Shown here piece by piece: positions 1 through 8,373 of a stretch of DNA of 64,000 nt. Under the pieces are notes generated by a model. The model did not search any database, was not told where the DNA came from, and saw nothing but the letters and a program-made list of their open reading frames with translations. How positions within the stretch are numbered: the stretch's first letter is position 1; each line of letters opens with the position of its first letter. Source of the stretch: Bacillota bacterium (GTDB lineage: Bacteria; Bacillota; Desulfotomaculia; Desulfotomaculales; VENG01). The position numbers and the translations under genes were made by a program. The stretch spans positions 96,836-160,835 of the forward strand of contig VENG01000024.1 in the NCBI GenBank assembly GCA_009711705.1, read 5' to 3'.

Positions 1-626
1 CCGTCCAACATGGCAACATCAATGTATTGGCCCTCGCCCGTCCTTTCCCTGGCCATAAGCGCTGCCAGAATCGAAATGACCGCCGGCATTGCTCCCCCGC
101 CCACATCTGCAACTTGAACCCCCGGAATTGAAGGAACTCCTTCCCTGCTACCGGTAAAACCCAAAATACCCGCAAGTGCCAAATAATTTATATCATGACC
201 GGCCCTGTGTTCCAATGGCCCGTCCTGGCCGTAACCAGAGATAGAGCAATAAACAAGACGGGGGTTCACCTCTTCTAAGTCAGAATAACCCAGGCCTAAC
301 TTTTTCATTACCCCGGGACGATAACCTTCTAACAAAACATCCGCCTTTCGAACAAGTTCAAATAAAATTTCCCTTCCCTGCTCAGTTTTTAGATTTAATG
401 TCATACTCTTTTTATTTCGGTTTATGGCCAGGTACATGGCCCCTTCCTTGTTAGCCTTGGGAGGGAAGTCCCTTAAGTAGTCACCCCGGCCCGGCTCTTC
501 AACTTTTATGACATCGGCACCTAAATCAGCCAGCATCATAGAACAATACGGGCCCGGAAGCAGCCTTGATAAGTCAACCACCGTGATTCCTGCAAGAGCG
601 CCGTTAATCTCTATTGCACTACTCAT
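1..626 (-). CDS. CaiB/BaiF-type CoA-transferase, 3' part cut off by window edge
   Basis: The visible 208 codons match the N-terminal half of family III CoA-transferases (CaiB/BaiF, including alpha-methylacyl-CoA racemase-like members), which move CoA between acyl groups in the cytosol. Seen near the N-terminus: the VVDLSRLLPGPYCSMML segment, then ADVIKVEEPGRGD, NRNKKSM, and SGYGQDGP around residue 120; the conserved early Asp and Arg region is present. The ATG at 626 follows GGGAGGTTGTTTTA, a good ribosome site. The acyl substrate cannot be told from this part. The gene runs off the left edge, so its C-terminal half and downstream partners are not visible. Confidence 0.85.
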   Translation of the reverse strand, partial: MSSAIEINGALAGITVVDLSRLLPGPYCSMMLADLGADVIKVEEPGRGDYLRDFPPKANKEGAMYLAINRNKKSMTLNLKTEQGREILFELVRKADVLLEGYRPGVMKKLGLGYSDLEEVNPRLVYCSISGYGQDGPLEHRAGHDINYLALAGILGFTGSREGVPSIPGVQVADVGGGAMPAVISILAALMARERTGEGQYIDVAMLD

Positions 627-757
627 TAAAACAACCTCCCTCAAACTGCTGCTAGTCAGAATTAATGTATAACAGGTACTTCAACACTACTAAAACCAAT
701 CCTGCAGAAAATTATAAATATTAGCAAAATTGAGAACCGCAAACCCCCCGCCCCTTA

Positions 758-1519
758 CTAAAGTATAGGCGGGAGTTGCTGTAGGGCAAGCAGTACAAGG
801 ACCTCAACACACTCAGTTACTGCCCCCAGAGAATCTCCGGTGATTCCCTTAAGCTTTGTATATACATACACAAAAAGCAGTAATGTTCCCAATAAAACGG
901 GTATGGCTATAAAAATCCCAATGAACTTAAATAATGCCGCCACAACCAAACCTGCAGTTAGTGTTGCCCATGTAATTTCACGCCAACCTACATGGTCTGT
1001 GAAGGCTCCTGTGCCCTCACCCACCCTGGCATAAGCATATACCTTCGCCCCATAAACTTGTGACCAACGCCCTAAGACAGGCATTACTATTAAAGCCGGA
1101 ACCTTCATTTCCTGCGGTAGTTGTATCAAGAGAACTAGTTTTAAAGCAAAAACTATGCAGCCCGCAATTACTCCGTGTGAACCTACCCGGCTGTCTTTCA
1201 TTATTTCCAAAATACGGTCCCGTGGCTTGCCGCTAAAAAAACCGTCCGCAGCATCCATAAGCCCGTCCATGTGCATATTTCCGGTAATCATAATTAGAAA
1301 GATGATAGAAAAAAGATCACACACGGGAGGGGTAAAAACGTAGGACAATATTACATTAACAGCAGCAGCCCCTCCACCGATAAACAATCCCACCAGTGGA
1401 TACCAAGCCATAGAGCGGGCCATATCTTCTTCGATAACGGTACCGCGAACTATAACAGGTATTCTGGTGAGAAACTGAAGCGCAAGCAAAAATTGCTTCA
1501 AGATACCACCCCAATTCAA
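758..1519 (-). CDS. cobS: Adenosylcobinamide-GDP ribazoletransferase (cobalamin synthase)
   Basis: This 253-residue membrane protein resembles CobS, which joins adenosylcobinamide-GDP and alpha-ribazole(-phosphate), the last assembly step of the B12 nucleotide loop. Seen: FLTRIPV near the N-terminus, the conserved acidic metal-binding motif MHMDGLMDAADGFFSG around residues 83-97, DSRVGSHGV at about 110, and several hydrophobic segments. Length is typical. The start is a TTG preceded by GAGG with about 7 bases spacing. It is a single gene next to the CoA-transferase. cobT, which makes one of its substrates, lies 54 kb away under a cobalamin riboswitch. Confidence 0.92.
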   Translation of the reverse strand: MNWGGILKQFLLALQFLTRIPVIVRGTVIEEDMARSMAWYPLVGLFIGGGAAAVNVILSYVFTPPVCDLFSIIFLIMITGNMHMDGLMDAADGFFSGKPRDRILEIMKDSRVGSHGVIAGCIVFALKLVLLIQLPQEMKVPALIVMPVLGRWSQVYGAKVYAYARVGEGTGAFTDHVGWREITWATLTAGLVVAALFKFIGIFIAIPVLLGTLLLFVYVYTKLKGITGDSLGAVTECVEVLVLLALQQLPPIL

Positions 1520-1741
1520 GAAACATCCTCAAAATTACATTATTAGTGATTATTCGATTTCTGCTTAATACTATCCTGCCGCACTCAAGGAAAAAGGTCC
1601 CGCTTAGCGACCGCTTTTCACTGATCATAAAAATGGCCAAGCAACATTATCCTACACAACAATACAAAAACCCTCAAAGGAATTTGAAGCTATTGGCAGA
1701 ATCAATAGGTAAAAAAGACTTTCAGAGAGGATCAGGTCACC

Positions 1742-3574
1742 GTGACAGCGTTAAAAAAGATATTCCCTTTACATTTTACAAAGAGGTATTTCATGTTTCT
1801 AACTTTGGTTGTCATCCTTTCATCCGTAATACTTTCCTTCATTGTTTTGCAAAGTTTTACAGAATCGATCAAAGACAGAGTAGGGAAGGAATTATTTGCT
1901 GTTGCTATACAGCTGGAAATCAACCTACCTATTTCTTATAATGAAATACTGAAACAACATAACGCAGTAGGCAAACCGGTACCTGAACAAATAAAGGTGT
2001 TAAACTCTGCATTACAGCCCATTATTCAGCAATTGTCATATTCACACCCTGACGTTGGCATGGGTTATTACAACAAAGAATTAAACCATCAACTAGCTAA
2101 AACTTCTTTCACACCGCCATCTCTTATCAAACTGTTTCACAAAAATTACCCTAACTTCAGTTTTTATGAAACCGGCACACCGGATCTATTATATCAGCTA
2201 AATTCAACCGCTCTTGAAGCACCGGTACTTTATCAAACTTATCCCATTTACCGAGACGGTAAGCTCATCGGCCATACGTGGGCAAGCATAAAAATGCAGC
2301 ACATTTACTCTAGTGTTCTTCGCGGAGCAACAAATATAATTTTGTCAGGCATATTGACATTGGCTATCATCATCGGTTTCTCCTGGTATGTATTTTATAA
2401 GCTGGGCGGGGACCTGAAACAATTTGCATTGGCGGTTAAAGACGATGATCTTAATGCTTCCATCGCCTTGCTCCCGGAACTAGAGCCATTGGTAAAACTA
2501 GTCAGAGAACAAAAAAAGACACTGGCTAAAAACTATCAACAACTGCAGCAGCTGGCTTTCATTGTAGAATCTTCAGAAGATGCCATCATCGGGACAGATT
2601 TAGACGGAATTATCACCAGCTGGAATGCCGGTGCCGAAAAAATATACGGCTATACCGCACAAGAAGCTATTGGAAGACTAGTTAACATCATTATACCAAA
2701 TGATAAAGAAGAGGAATTTTCGAAATTACTAGCAAAAATAAGAAACGGGGAGAGTGTAAAACATCTCGACACAGCGCGATTGAAAAAAGACGATACATTA
2801 ATAAATGTTTCAATTACCGTATCACCGATCAAAGATGCAAGCGGTGCGCTGGTCGGCGCTTCAACCATGGCCCGTGATATTACTGAAAGCAAAAAGTATG
2901 AATTAGAAATGGCACGCTTGGATCGTTTAAACCTGGTGGGCCAAATGGCGGCCGGGATCGGTCATGAAATAAGAAATCCCATGACTACAGTGCGAGGCTT
3001 TTTACAATTACTCCAAGGCAAGGACAAGAACTCGCAATATATAAATCACTACAGTTTAATGATAGAAGAACTCGACCAAGCGAATTCAATAATTACAGAG
3101 TTTCTTTCGTTAGCCAAGAGCAAACCCTCAGAATTAAAAGAACAAAACCTTAAAACACTTATAGAAAGAATTAAGCCCCTAATTGAGTCGGATGCTATAA
3201 AATCCGGGATAAATGTTTCCTTTCACCTGGATGATATTCCTGATTTTTTATTTAATGAAAAAGAAATCCGCCAGCTGATATTCAACTTGGCACGTAATGC
3301 TTTTGAAGCGGCAGAACCGGGTGGAAATGTGGACATTAGCACATATGCCGAAGCCGATAAAGTGGTTTTAACTGTGCAAGATGATGGGCCCGGCATAGAA
3401 CCGGAATTAATTGACAAAATCGGTAACCCCTTCTTTACCACAAAAGATTACGGTACGGGGCTAGGGTTAGCAGTTTGTTACAACACTGCAACCAGGAACC
3501 ACGCACAAATTGACATTGAAACCGGTCCCAGTGGAACAACCTTTTATGTTCGGTTTGATCACATCCATCCCTAG
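1742..3574 (+). CDS. PAS-domain membrane sensor histidine kinase
   Basis: A 610-residue sensor kinase. Seen in order: a membrane segment at about residues 15-37, an extracellular region of about 155 residues that could be a single-cache sensor, a second membrane segment at about 195-218, a PAS domain with attached PAC at about 265-385, a HisKA H-box GIGHEIRNP with its His near residue 407, and an ATPase domain with N-box NLARNAFEA, G1 DDGPGIEPE and G2 GTGLGLAV. The layout resembles Bacillus sporulation kinases of the KinE type. No response regulator is adjacent, so it may feed an orphan regulator such as Spo0A; that is inference. The GTG start follows a weak GAGAGGA site. Confidence 0.9.
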   Translation: MTALKKIFPLHFTKRYFMFLTLVVILSSVILSFIVLQSFTESIKDRVGKELFAVAIQLEINLPISYNEILKQHNAVGKPVPEQIKVLNSALQPIIQQLSYSHPDVGMGYYNKELNHQLAKTSFTPPSLIKLFHKNYPNFSFYETGTPDLLYQLNSTALEAPVLYQTYPIYRDGKLIGHTWASIKMQHIYSSVLRGATNIILSGILTLAIIIGFSWYVFYKLGGDLKQFALAVKDDDLNASIALLPELEPLVKLVREQKKTLAKNYQQLQQLAFIVESSEDAIIGTDLDGIITSWNAGAEKIYGYTAQEAIGRLVNIIIPNDKEEEFSKLLAKIRNGESVKHLDTARLKKDDTLINVSITVSPIKDASGALVGASTMARDITESKKYELEMARLDRLNLVGQMAAGIGHEIRNPMTTVRGFLQLLQGKDKNSQYINHYSLMIEELDQANSIITEFLSLAKSKPSELKEQNLKTLIERIKPLIESDAIKSGINVSFHLDDIPDFLFNEKEIRQLIFNLARNAFEAAEPGGNVDISTYAEADKVVLTVQDDGPGIEPELIDKIGNPFFTTKDYGTGLGLAVCYNTATRNHAQIDIETGPSGTTFYVRFDHIHP

Positions 3575-3815
3575 CAATCGGGGACGGTTCTCGCTTGCCC
3601 CTCACCATCCATCTTTCTCCATAATCCCCGCTACTCTATCCCTAAAACTCCCTAGTGAACCATACCACCGGGACAAGCCCGGAGGCTTCAATTTCTCATG
3701 TCATCGGAATGCAGCCTGCAAAAGAGTAGGTCTTATGCTTTCCTCGTGAGCTACAACTGGCACAAAGCACCAGGAGGCCCGGTCCATAGGCAACTACTAC
3801 TCATCGTAGATACGT

Positions 3816-5060
3816 TTAAGCAACTTTCTTAGGGGCAACAACCCTTGGCCGCAGATAATCCACCTTTTGTGGCAGCTTACGACCCCTGGTAAAACCCCCG
3901 TTAACGGACTTGTCCAGAATTCCGCTGGCACCAATCACGTCCCGGTGAGCACCCTTATACCCGCAAGAACTACTACACCGGTAAATGCGCCCCGATTGCT
4001 TGGTATATTTACCGCATACCGGGCAGGTGCCGGAAGTTCCGCGTTCATCTACAGCTACCAGCTTAATGCCGTGGCGTTTAAGTTTATATTCCAGTAGAGA
4101 GCGCAGCTTGCCAAAGGCCCACTGGCTTATGCGCTGGTTATGCTTTCTACCGCACTCTTTCTCACGCACGCCCACCGGGTTGCCGATGAAGACTGTCTTG
4201 ATATTGCGGGCCAGGCACCAGCGTACGGTGTTGGCAGATATGGTGTGCAGAAGATGCTCCTTGCGGCGGTTAAACCAGTTAAGAAACCGGTACTTTCTGT
4301 CCAGAAGCCGCCTGCGTTTCCTGGAACCTCTCCTGGTTTTGCTGATAGCCCGCTGAAAACTCCGCAGTTTCTTGTTCTTTAACCGGTGGAGTGAGCGCAG
4401 TAACCGGCCGCTAATTACCAGGGCTTCATTCCCATCTGTGATGGTCACGGCATGTACTTCGCCCGGGTCAATGGCAGCACTAACGTTGCCCTGTACTTTT
4501 AACAGAGCCGGCTTTTCTACCGTTACGTGCAGCCAGTATTGATTCCGGTGCCAGACCAGCTGTGCCTGATGGATTTTTGCGCTAGAAAGTCTTTCAGGCA
4601 GGGTTATGATTAGTGTTTTCCTGCCCCGGCCGCTGGAGAGCTTAATAATCCTACCGGTGTGTTTAATGCCGAGCTTTTTCCAGGTTACCGTGAAAAATTT
4701 CTTCTTCCGGTAGGGATATCTCCAGTCTGTATATCCTTGCTCACGGAGCTTTCTGGTACGCTCGCAGCACTCAAAATATGTTTCCACTACAACCTGCGCG
4801 GTTTGTGAGTGGACACCGTACTTACCTTTAAGCATGGTCTTAATAGCACCTTCTTGCAGCCAGTATCGATATCTGCGATATACTGTGCGATGGATATTGC
4901 AGACAGCGTTCCAGACTTTTGCTGCTTCCATTTGTAGACTGCGGGCTAGTAAAACCTGGTCTTGGGTAAGGCGCAGGGGAAACTTTTCCACGAGTACATC
5001 TGCGGGTTGCTCTTTAGATTGTTTATGTTTCTTGATAGCGCTATTCTTGCAACGGCTCAC
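3816..5060 (-). CDS. tnpB: TnpB, RNA-guided endonuclease of the OrfB family
   Basis: This 414-residue protein has the TnpB plan: a basic N-terminal half, RuvC-I Asp in AIDPGEVHA near residue 198, a zinc ribbon (CPVCG about residue 346, then CSSSCG) and RuvC-III Asp in HRDVIGASGI near 373. TnpB proteins cut DNA using an RNA copied from the element's right end. The usual RuvC-II Glu (IE-D/N-L) is not where expected: the strand reads VFIGNPVGV near residue 293. A Glu does occur in VDERGTSGTCP just before the zinc ribbon and may replace it. The GTG start follows GAGGTGAAA. A consensus-like promoter lies upstream. The guide RNA would extend over 3655-3815. Confidence 0.88.
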   Translation of the reverse strand: MSRCKNSAIKKHKQSKEQPADVLVEKFPLRLTQDQVLLARSLQMEAAKVWNAVCNIHRTVYRRYRYWLQEGAIKTMLKGKYGVHSQTAQVVVETYFECCERTRKLREQGYTDWRYPYRKKKFFTVTWKKLGIKHTGRIIKLSSGRGRKTLIITLPERLSSAKIHQAQLVWHRNQYWLHVTVEKPALLKVQGNVSAAIDPGEVHAVTITDGNEALVISGRLLRSLHRLKNKKLRSFQRAISKTRRGSRKRRRLLDRKYRFLNWFNRRKEHLLHTISANTVRWCLARNIKTVFIGNPVGVREKECGRKHNQRISQWAFGKLRSLLEYKLKRHGIKLVAVDERGTSGTCPVCGKYTKQSGRIYRCSSSCGYKGAHRDVIGASGILDKSVNGGFTRGRKLPQKVDYLRPRVVAPKKVA

Positions 5061-5123
5061 TTAAGTTTCACCTCGCTTTCGAAACAGGATAATAGTACAA
5101 ACAGATGTTTTGGGTGTGAGTTA

Positions 5124-5152
5124 ATTATACCACTAAAACATATGTTTGTGAA
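5124..5152 (-). promoter_or_regulatory. Sigma-A-type promoter of tnpB
   Basis: Read on the minus strand: TTCACA (5152-5147), a 17-base spacer, then TATAAT (5129-5124), about 65 bases upstream of the tnpB GTG. The -10 is perfect and the -35 matches TTGACA at four of six positions. It sits inside the left end of the element. Confidence 0.7.
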
Positions 5153-5227
5153 CATTTATCGCCCTGCGGGCGATGCCTCATTCATCCCACGGGACAAGCC
5201 CGTAGGTTTTCTGAGGCAAATTCTATA

Positions 5228-5264
5228 AATACAGGGACAAGATACCTCAACTTGTCCCTGTATT
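5228..5264 (-). terminator. Hairpin at the end of the DUF3231 gene
   Basis: AATACAGGGACAAG and CTTGTCCCTGTATT form 14-bp perfect arms around a 9-base loop and overlap the DUF3231 stop codon. There is no long T run, so it is a probable but not textbook terminator. The GGGACAAG core resembles the hairpins at the ends of the neighbouring TnpB element. Confidence 0.5.
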
Positions 5265-6159
5265 ACTGCAACCTGTATTGTGGAGTTGGGTATAGCCAGC
5301 CTTTTAGTTTCCCAAATTTGATTAATTTGTCCAAGAAATCGACCTCACTAAATAACAACTCTTTGAAAATCTTTCTTATTCTGTCGTTTGTAGAACATTG
5401 CTTATAAGCTTGACCATGCAAAGAAGCTGCTCCTTGAATTCCTGTTAAGATAGTTCTATACATATGGTCATCATCCAGTAATGAAGTATCCGGGGGAGCC
5501 ACATAGACATTTGTCGGGCGTTTTGGTACAGGTATGCCAAAATGACTCAATTCCTTTTCTAACATTGCAATCTGCTTTTTTAAGGTCATCTGCATCCCCG
5601 TCTGGACAATTTTTTTAAATTCTGCATCATGAGCAAATGTATAAAACATATCTGTTTGATGTAAGTTATCATATCTATACGTGAGATGGTCCCACAAGTG
5701 ATATGCTTCCCCCGCATCCAGCTTCTCTTTAACATCTACAGGAACGTTTTTATATAAGGGTGGGACTGATAACCAGCCTTTTACTTTAAGATATTTAACA
5801 TAGGAATCCATAAAATCGAGCATGTTTTTCAATTGCTTTAAGTATATATTGCGCACGTAATCATTGGTAGTAGATGTTCTGATAGCCCTTAACAGCATTT
5901 CTATCATTTCTTGTAAAATTAAATAGTAGTCCTGAGCTATAGTTTCATCCCTTATCACTTCGGCATTAGTTGCAGTTTTAATTACGCTTCGATGTTTATC
6001 CGGTCCTTTAATACCGAATTTTTCAAGTTCATTTTCCAATTCCAGCATGGAATTTTTTAACTTGCCCTCCGCATTTTCAAAGAAATGATGCAAGTCTGGG
6101 TCGTGAATATAGTTTTTCCATAGCAACAATCTGTCAGCCTGCAGATACTTAGAATTCAA
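5263..6159 (-). CDS. DUF3231 family protein, two-domain; 5' end broken by an in-frame stop
   Basis: The 298 residues contain two copies of the DUF3231 domain, an all-helical family common in endospore formers and of unknown function. The second copy starts near residue 150 at EAYHLWDHL. The first should start with the equivalent EAYNLWDIL, which is encoded in frame just upstream of the TTG at 6159. Reading further upstream in the same frame leads to an ATG at 6240-6238 with a GGGGGTGA ribosome site, but codon 6 (6225-6223) is TAA. So the gene is either a fresh pseudogene, is re-initiated at TTG 6159, or contains a sequencing error. Partner genes give no functional clue. Confidence 0.8.
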   Translation of the reverse strand: MNSKYLQADRLLLWKNYIHDPDLHHFFENAEGKLKNSMLELENELEKFGIKGPDKHRSVIKTATNAEVIRDETIAQDYYLILQEMIEMLLRAIRTSTTNDYVRNIYLKQLKNMLDFMDSYVKYLKVKGWLSVPPLYKNVPVDVKEKLDAGEAYHLWDHLTYRYDNLHQTDMFYTFAHDAEFKKIVQTGMQMTLKKQIAMLEKELSHFGIPVPKRPTNVYVAPPDTSLLDDDHMYRTILTGIQGAASLHGQAYKQCSTNDRIRKIFKELLFSEVDFLDKLIKFGKLKGWLYPTPQYRLQ

Positions 6160-6426
6160 AATGTCCCACAGGTTATAAGCCTCCGAAGTATCTATTAACA
6201 GATTTTGCTGTTTTTTCTGGTTTTAAAGGATCCTGAGCATTTAAGTCACCCCCGCACATTTTTTTTAATATGTCCGTAATCATGGTTAATTAAAAATAGA
6301 AAGGACCGGGGGAAAAGTTTCTCGCATGACATGTTTTCGAATAAACTATACAGTAGGAACACCTATTTTTACACAGTAAGTGAGCTCTTATTGAGTCTAT
6401 AACTACTACTAAGAGGGATTTCAAAA

Positions 6427-6636
6427 GTGAGAAATAATATCCAAAAAATAAGATTAAACATAAACATGACTCAGACCAGCTTAGCAAAACAGATTGGCAT
6501 CACCCGTCCTCAATTAAGCCAAATAGAACATGGAGTTTATAATCCTTCATTGCGAGTAGCTTTGAAAATTTCCGAGATTCTAAAAACTTCGGTAAATGAC
6601 CTTTTCAAGCTGGAAAAAACAGATTGGGATAAATAA
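6427..6636 (+). CDS. Small XRE/Cro-type helix-turn-helix regulator
   Basis: A 69-residue protein consisting of one HTH_3 domain: TSLAKQIGITRPQLSQIEHG gives the two recognition helices and SLRVALKISEIL the following helix. These bind operator DNA as dimers. The GTG start lies 7 bases after AGAGGGAT. It precedes the GAF-domain kinase gene by about 150 bases on the same strand. Its target cannot be told; its own promoter or the neighbouring kinase gene are plausible. Confidence 0.85.
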   Translation: MRNNIQKIRLNINMTQTSLAKQIGITRPQLSQIEHGVYNPSLRVALKISEILKTSVNDLFKLEKTDWDK

Positions 6637-6788
6637 ATCTCCAAAAGCTAAGCATTTTATTCTTTCGATATTTTATTTTTAAAATTTCGCAGGAACTTCT
6701 AACTAATACCACGTAGTTATTGCATAACACTTTGTGCAAAAAGGAGCATCGCTTAATTAGAAGATACTCAATTCAGGGGGAATGGATT

Positions 6789-8117
6789 ATGACCGAAGAA
6801 TATTCCAAAACAATTATCAATCAAATGTTTGACGAGTGGGAAAGTTTTATAGTTGCTGCAAATAAAAATCCTACCTTTAGGCCTGCAATTATGGAAGAAT
6901 GGCAAAGATGCAAAGAATTAGGAGTCAGCCCGCATCATATTAATTACGTTTTTTTAACTGAAGAGGAGCTTAAACAAAAGCAAAAGGATAACTCTAAATT
7001 AATTGAAGTCGCAAAACCATACATGGAACACCTTTCCCTGATGCTAAAAGGCAAACCTCATATGATCGTTTTAGCAGATAAGGACGGGTGGATTATATGG
7101 GTAGAAGGAACACCTTATGAAATAGGTGGAGGTAAAATCGGTTTAGATATAGGGGCAAATTGGTCCGAGCAGTATATTGGCAATAACGGCATCGGTACAG
7201 CACTTTCCCAAAAGAAACCTGTTCTTATCTATGGTGTTGAGCACTATTGTGAACCCTGTAAAGCCTGTGCATGTCTAGGAATACCGATCAAAATTCAAAA
7301 TGATAAGATAGTGGGAGCACTGGTTATTTCTGTGCCGGTAGAGTATGCTCACCCGGGATGCCTTAATATTGCCCAGGCCTGTGTTAATTCCATTGAAAGC
7401 CACCTTAACTTTATACGCCCGAACGCTAAAAATGACCAAGTGGATAAGTTATTGGCAACAGCAAGTCTTTTATCGACAACTGTACACGATATCAAAAACC
7501 CTTTAACCACCATACGAGGCTTGGGCCAACTGGGCAGTATGGTCTCTGAATCCGATAAAGAAAGAAAATATTTTCAAAAAATAGTGGACAATGTAGACTC
7601 CCTGACAGATATGCTTAATGGATTACTTGGCATATTTAAAGAGGAAAGTTTCACCCCATGTTCGCTGGTGATTGTTAGCCAAGAAATCATTGAAGAATTA
7701 AGACCGGTCTGCAATGTACAAAACATAAACTTAGAGTTTTCCGCCGATGACAACGTACAGATTCAATTACAGGTGGCATTATTTAAACGTGCCATTTATA
7801 ACCTTTTAAAGAACTCCATAAAAGCCATGCCGGATGGCGGAAAAATATCGTTAAATATTTTTAAAGAAAAAGGCAAAGTCCTTATTTCTATAGAAGATAA
7901 CGGCCCGGGAGTGCCACCGGAGATTCAAGATAAAATTTTTGAGCCATTTGTTCACGGGCGTCAAAGCGGTACAGGTCTTGGACTGTACATGGTGAATTAT
8001 GCGATCACCACGGTACACAAAGGACGTATTTGGTTTAACACTAAACCCGGCAAGGGAACAACTTTTTATATTGAAATTCCTTTCGTACAAGAATTAGATC
8101 CTACCGTTGATAAATAA
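6789..8117 (+). CDS. Cytosolic GAF-domain sensor histidine kinase with AcoR-like input
   Basis: 442 residues without membrane segments. The first about 230 residues resemble the sensor region of AcoR/DhaR-type sigma-54 activators: IGNNGIGTAL, then PVLIYGVEHY and a Cys cluster CEPCKACACLGIPI. This is followed by a histidine kinase: H-box STTVHDIKNPLTTIRG, N-box NLLKNSIKAM, DNGPGVPPE and GTGLGLYMV. The Cys cluster could hold metal or sense redox state (inference). The ATG at 6789 has AGGGGGA upstream; an in-frame TTG at 6720 lacks a ribosome site. No response regulator is adjacent. Combining an activator-type sensor with a kinase is the notable point. Confidence 0.88.
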   Translation: MTEEYSKTIINQMFDEWESFIVAANKNPTFRPAIMEEWQRCKELGVSPHHINYVFLTEEELKQKQKDNSKLIEVAKPYMEHLSLMLKGKPHMIVLADKDGWIIWVEGTPYEIGGGKIGLDIGANWSEQYIGNNGIGTALSQKKPVLIYGVEHYCEPCKACACLGIPIKIQNDKIVGALVISVPVEYAHPGCLNIAQACVNSIESHLNFIRPNAKNDQVDKLLATASLLSTTVHDIKNPLTTIRGLGQLGSMVSESDKERKYFQKIVDNVDSLTDMLNGLLGIFKEESFTPCSLVIVSQEIIEELRPVCNVQNINLEFSADDNVQIQLQVALFKRAIYNLLKNSIKAMPDGGKISLNIFKEKGKVLISIEDNGPGVPPEIQDKIFEPFVHGRQSGTGLGLYMVNYAITTVHKGRIWFNTKPGKGTTFYIEIPFVQELDPTVDK

Positions 8118-8163
8118 AAACAGAAAGCCCAGTACATAATAAAAGCCACACTGCGAATTACCT

Positions 8164-8203
8164 TATTCCCCTCGGTCAGTTAAACGGCGGAGGGAATTTT
8201 TTT
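8164..8203 (+). terminator. Terminator after the GAF-domain kinase
   Basis: ATTCCCCTC pairs with GAGGGAAT, followed by seven T residues, about 50 bases after the stop codon. Confidence 0.65.
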
Positions 8204-8216
8204 ACCCCCCCTACTG

Positions 8217-8242
8217 GCAAGTGGGGACGGTTCCTGACTTGC
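8217..8242. repeat. Palindromic repeat with GGGGACGGTTCC core
   Basis: The core GGGGACGGTTCCTG is flanked by inverted arms GCAAGT and ACTTGC. A related copy with core GGGGACGGTTC lies at 3574-3598, directly after the first kinase gene. This core is frequent between genes in many anaerobic bacteria. Confidence 0.6.
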
Positions 8243-8373
8243 TCCTTTCCATTGTATATATTAACATCACACCACTTTCTGTGCATAATTTCTTTTCTCC
8301 CGGCAGGGAAAGAGCAAATTTGCCAGAAATAGCTAAAATAGTGATAGAAATAATAAACAAAAAAGGACCTAAT

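Larger units (their letters stand above)
3655..5215 (-). mobile_element. Solitary TnpB element of IS200/IS605 type with end hairpins
   Basis: A tnpB gene on the minus strand is bracketed by two related hairpins in the same orientation: CCGGG-ACAAG-CCCGG at 3668-3682 on the 3' side and ACGGG-ACAAG-CCCGT at 5189-5203 on the 5' side. The 3' hairpin is followed, in element orientation, by GTATGGTTCAC, which I take as the right end. A third hairpin, ATCGCCC-TGC-GGGCGAT at 5158-5174, lies in the left end. Subterminal hairpins are a hallmark of IS200/IS605 ends. No tnpA is present, so movement would need a Y1 transposase from elsewhere. Exact boundaries are estimates. Confidence 0.75.

Noticed and set aside
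1356..1640. Frame overlapping the start of cobS
   Set aside because: Overlaps cobS in another frame and encodes nothing recognisable.
4834..5228. Plus-strand frames across the start of tnpB
   Set aside because: They overlap tnpB and its left-end hairpins in antisense and have no start signals.
6720..6788. Earlier TTG start for the GAF kinase
   Set aside because: No ribosome site at 6720, while ATG 6789 has AGGGGGA at the right distance.
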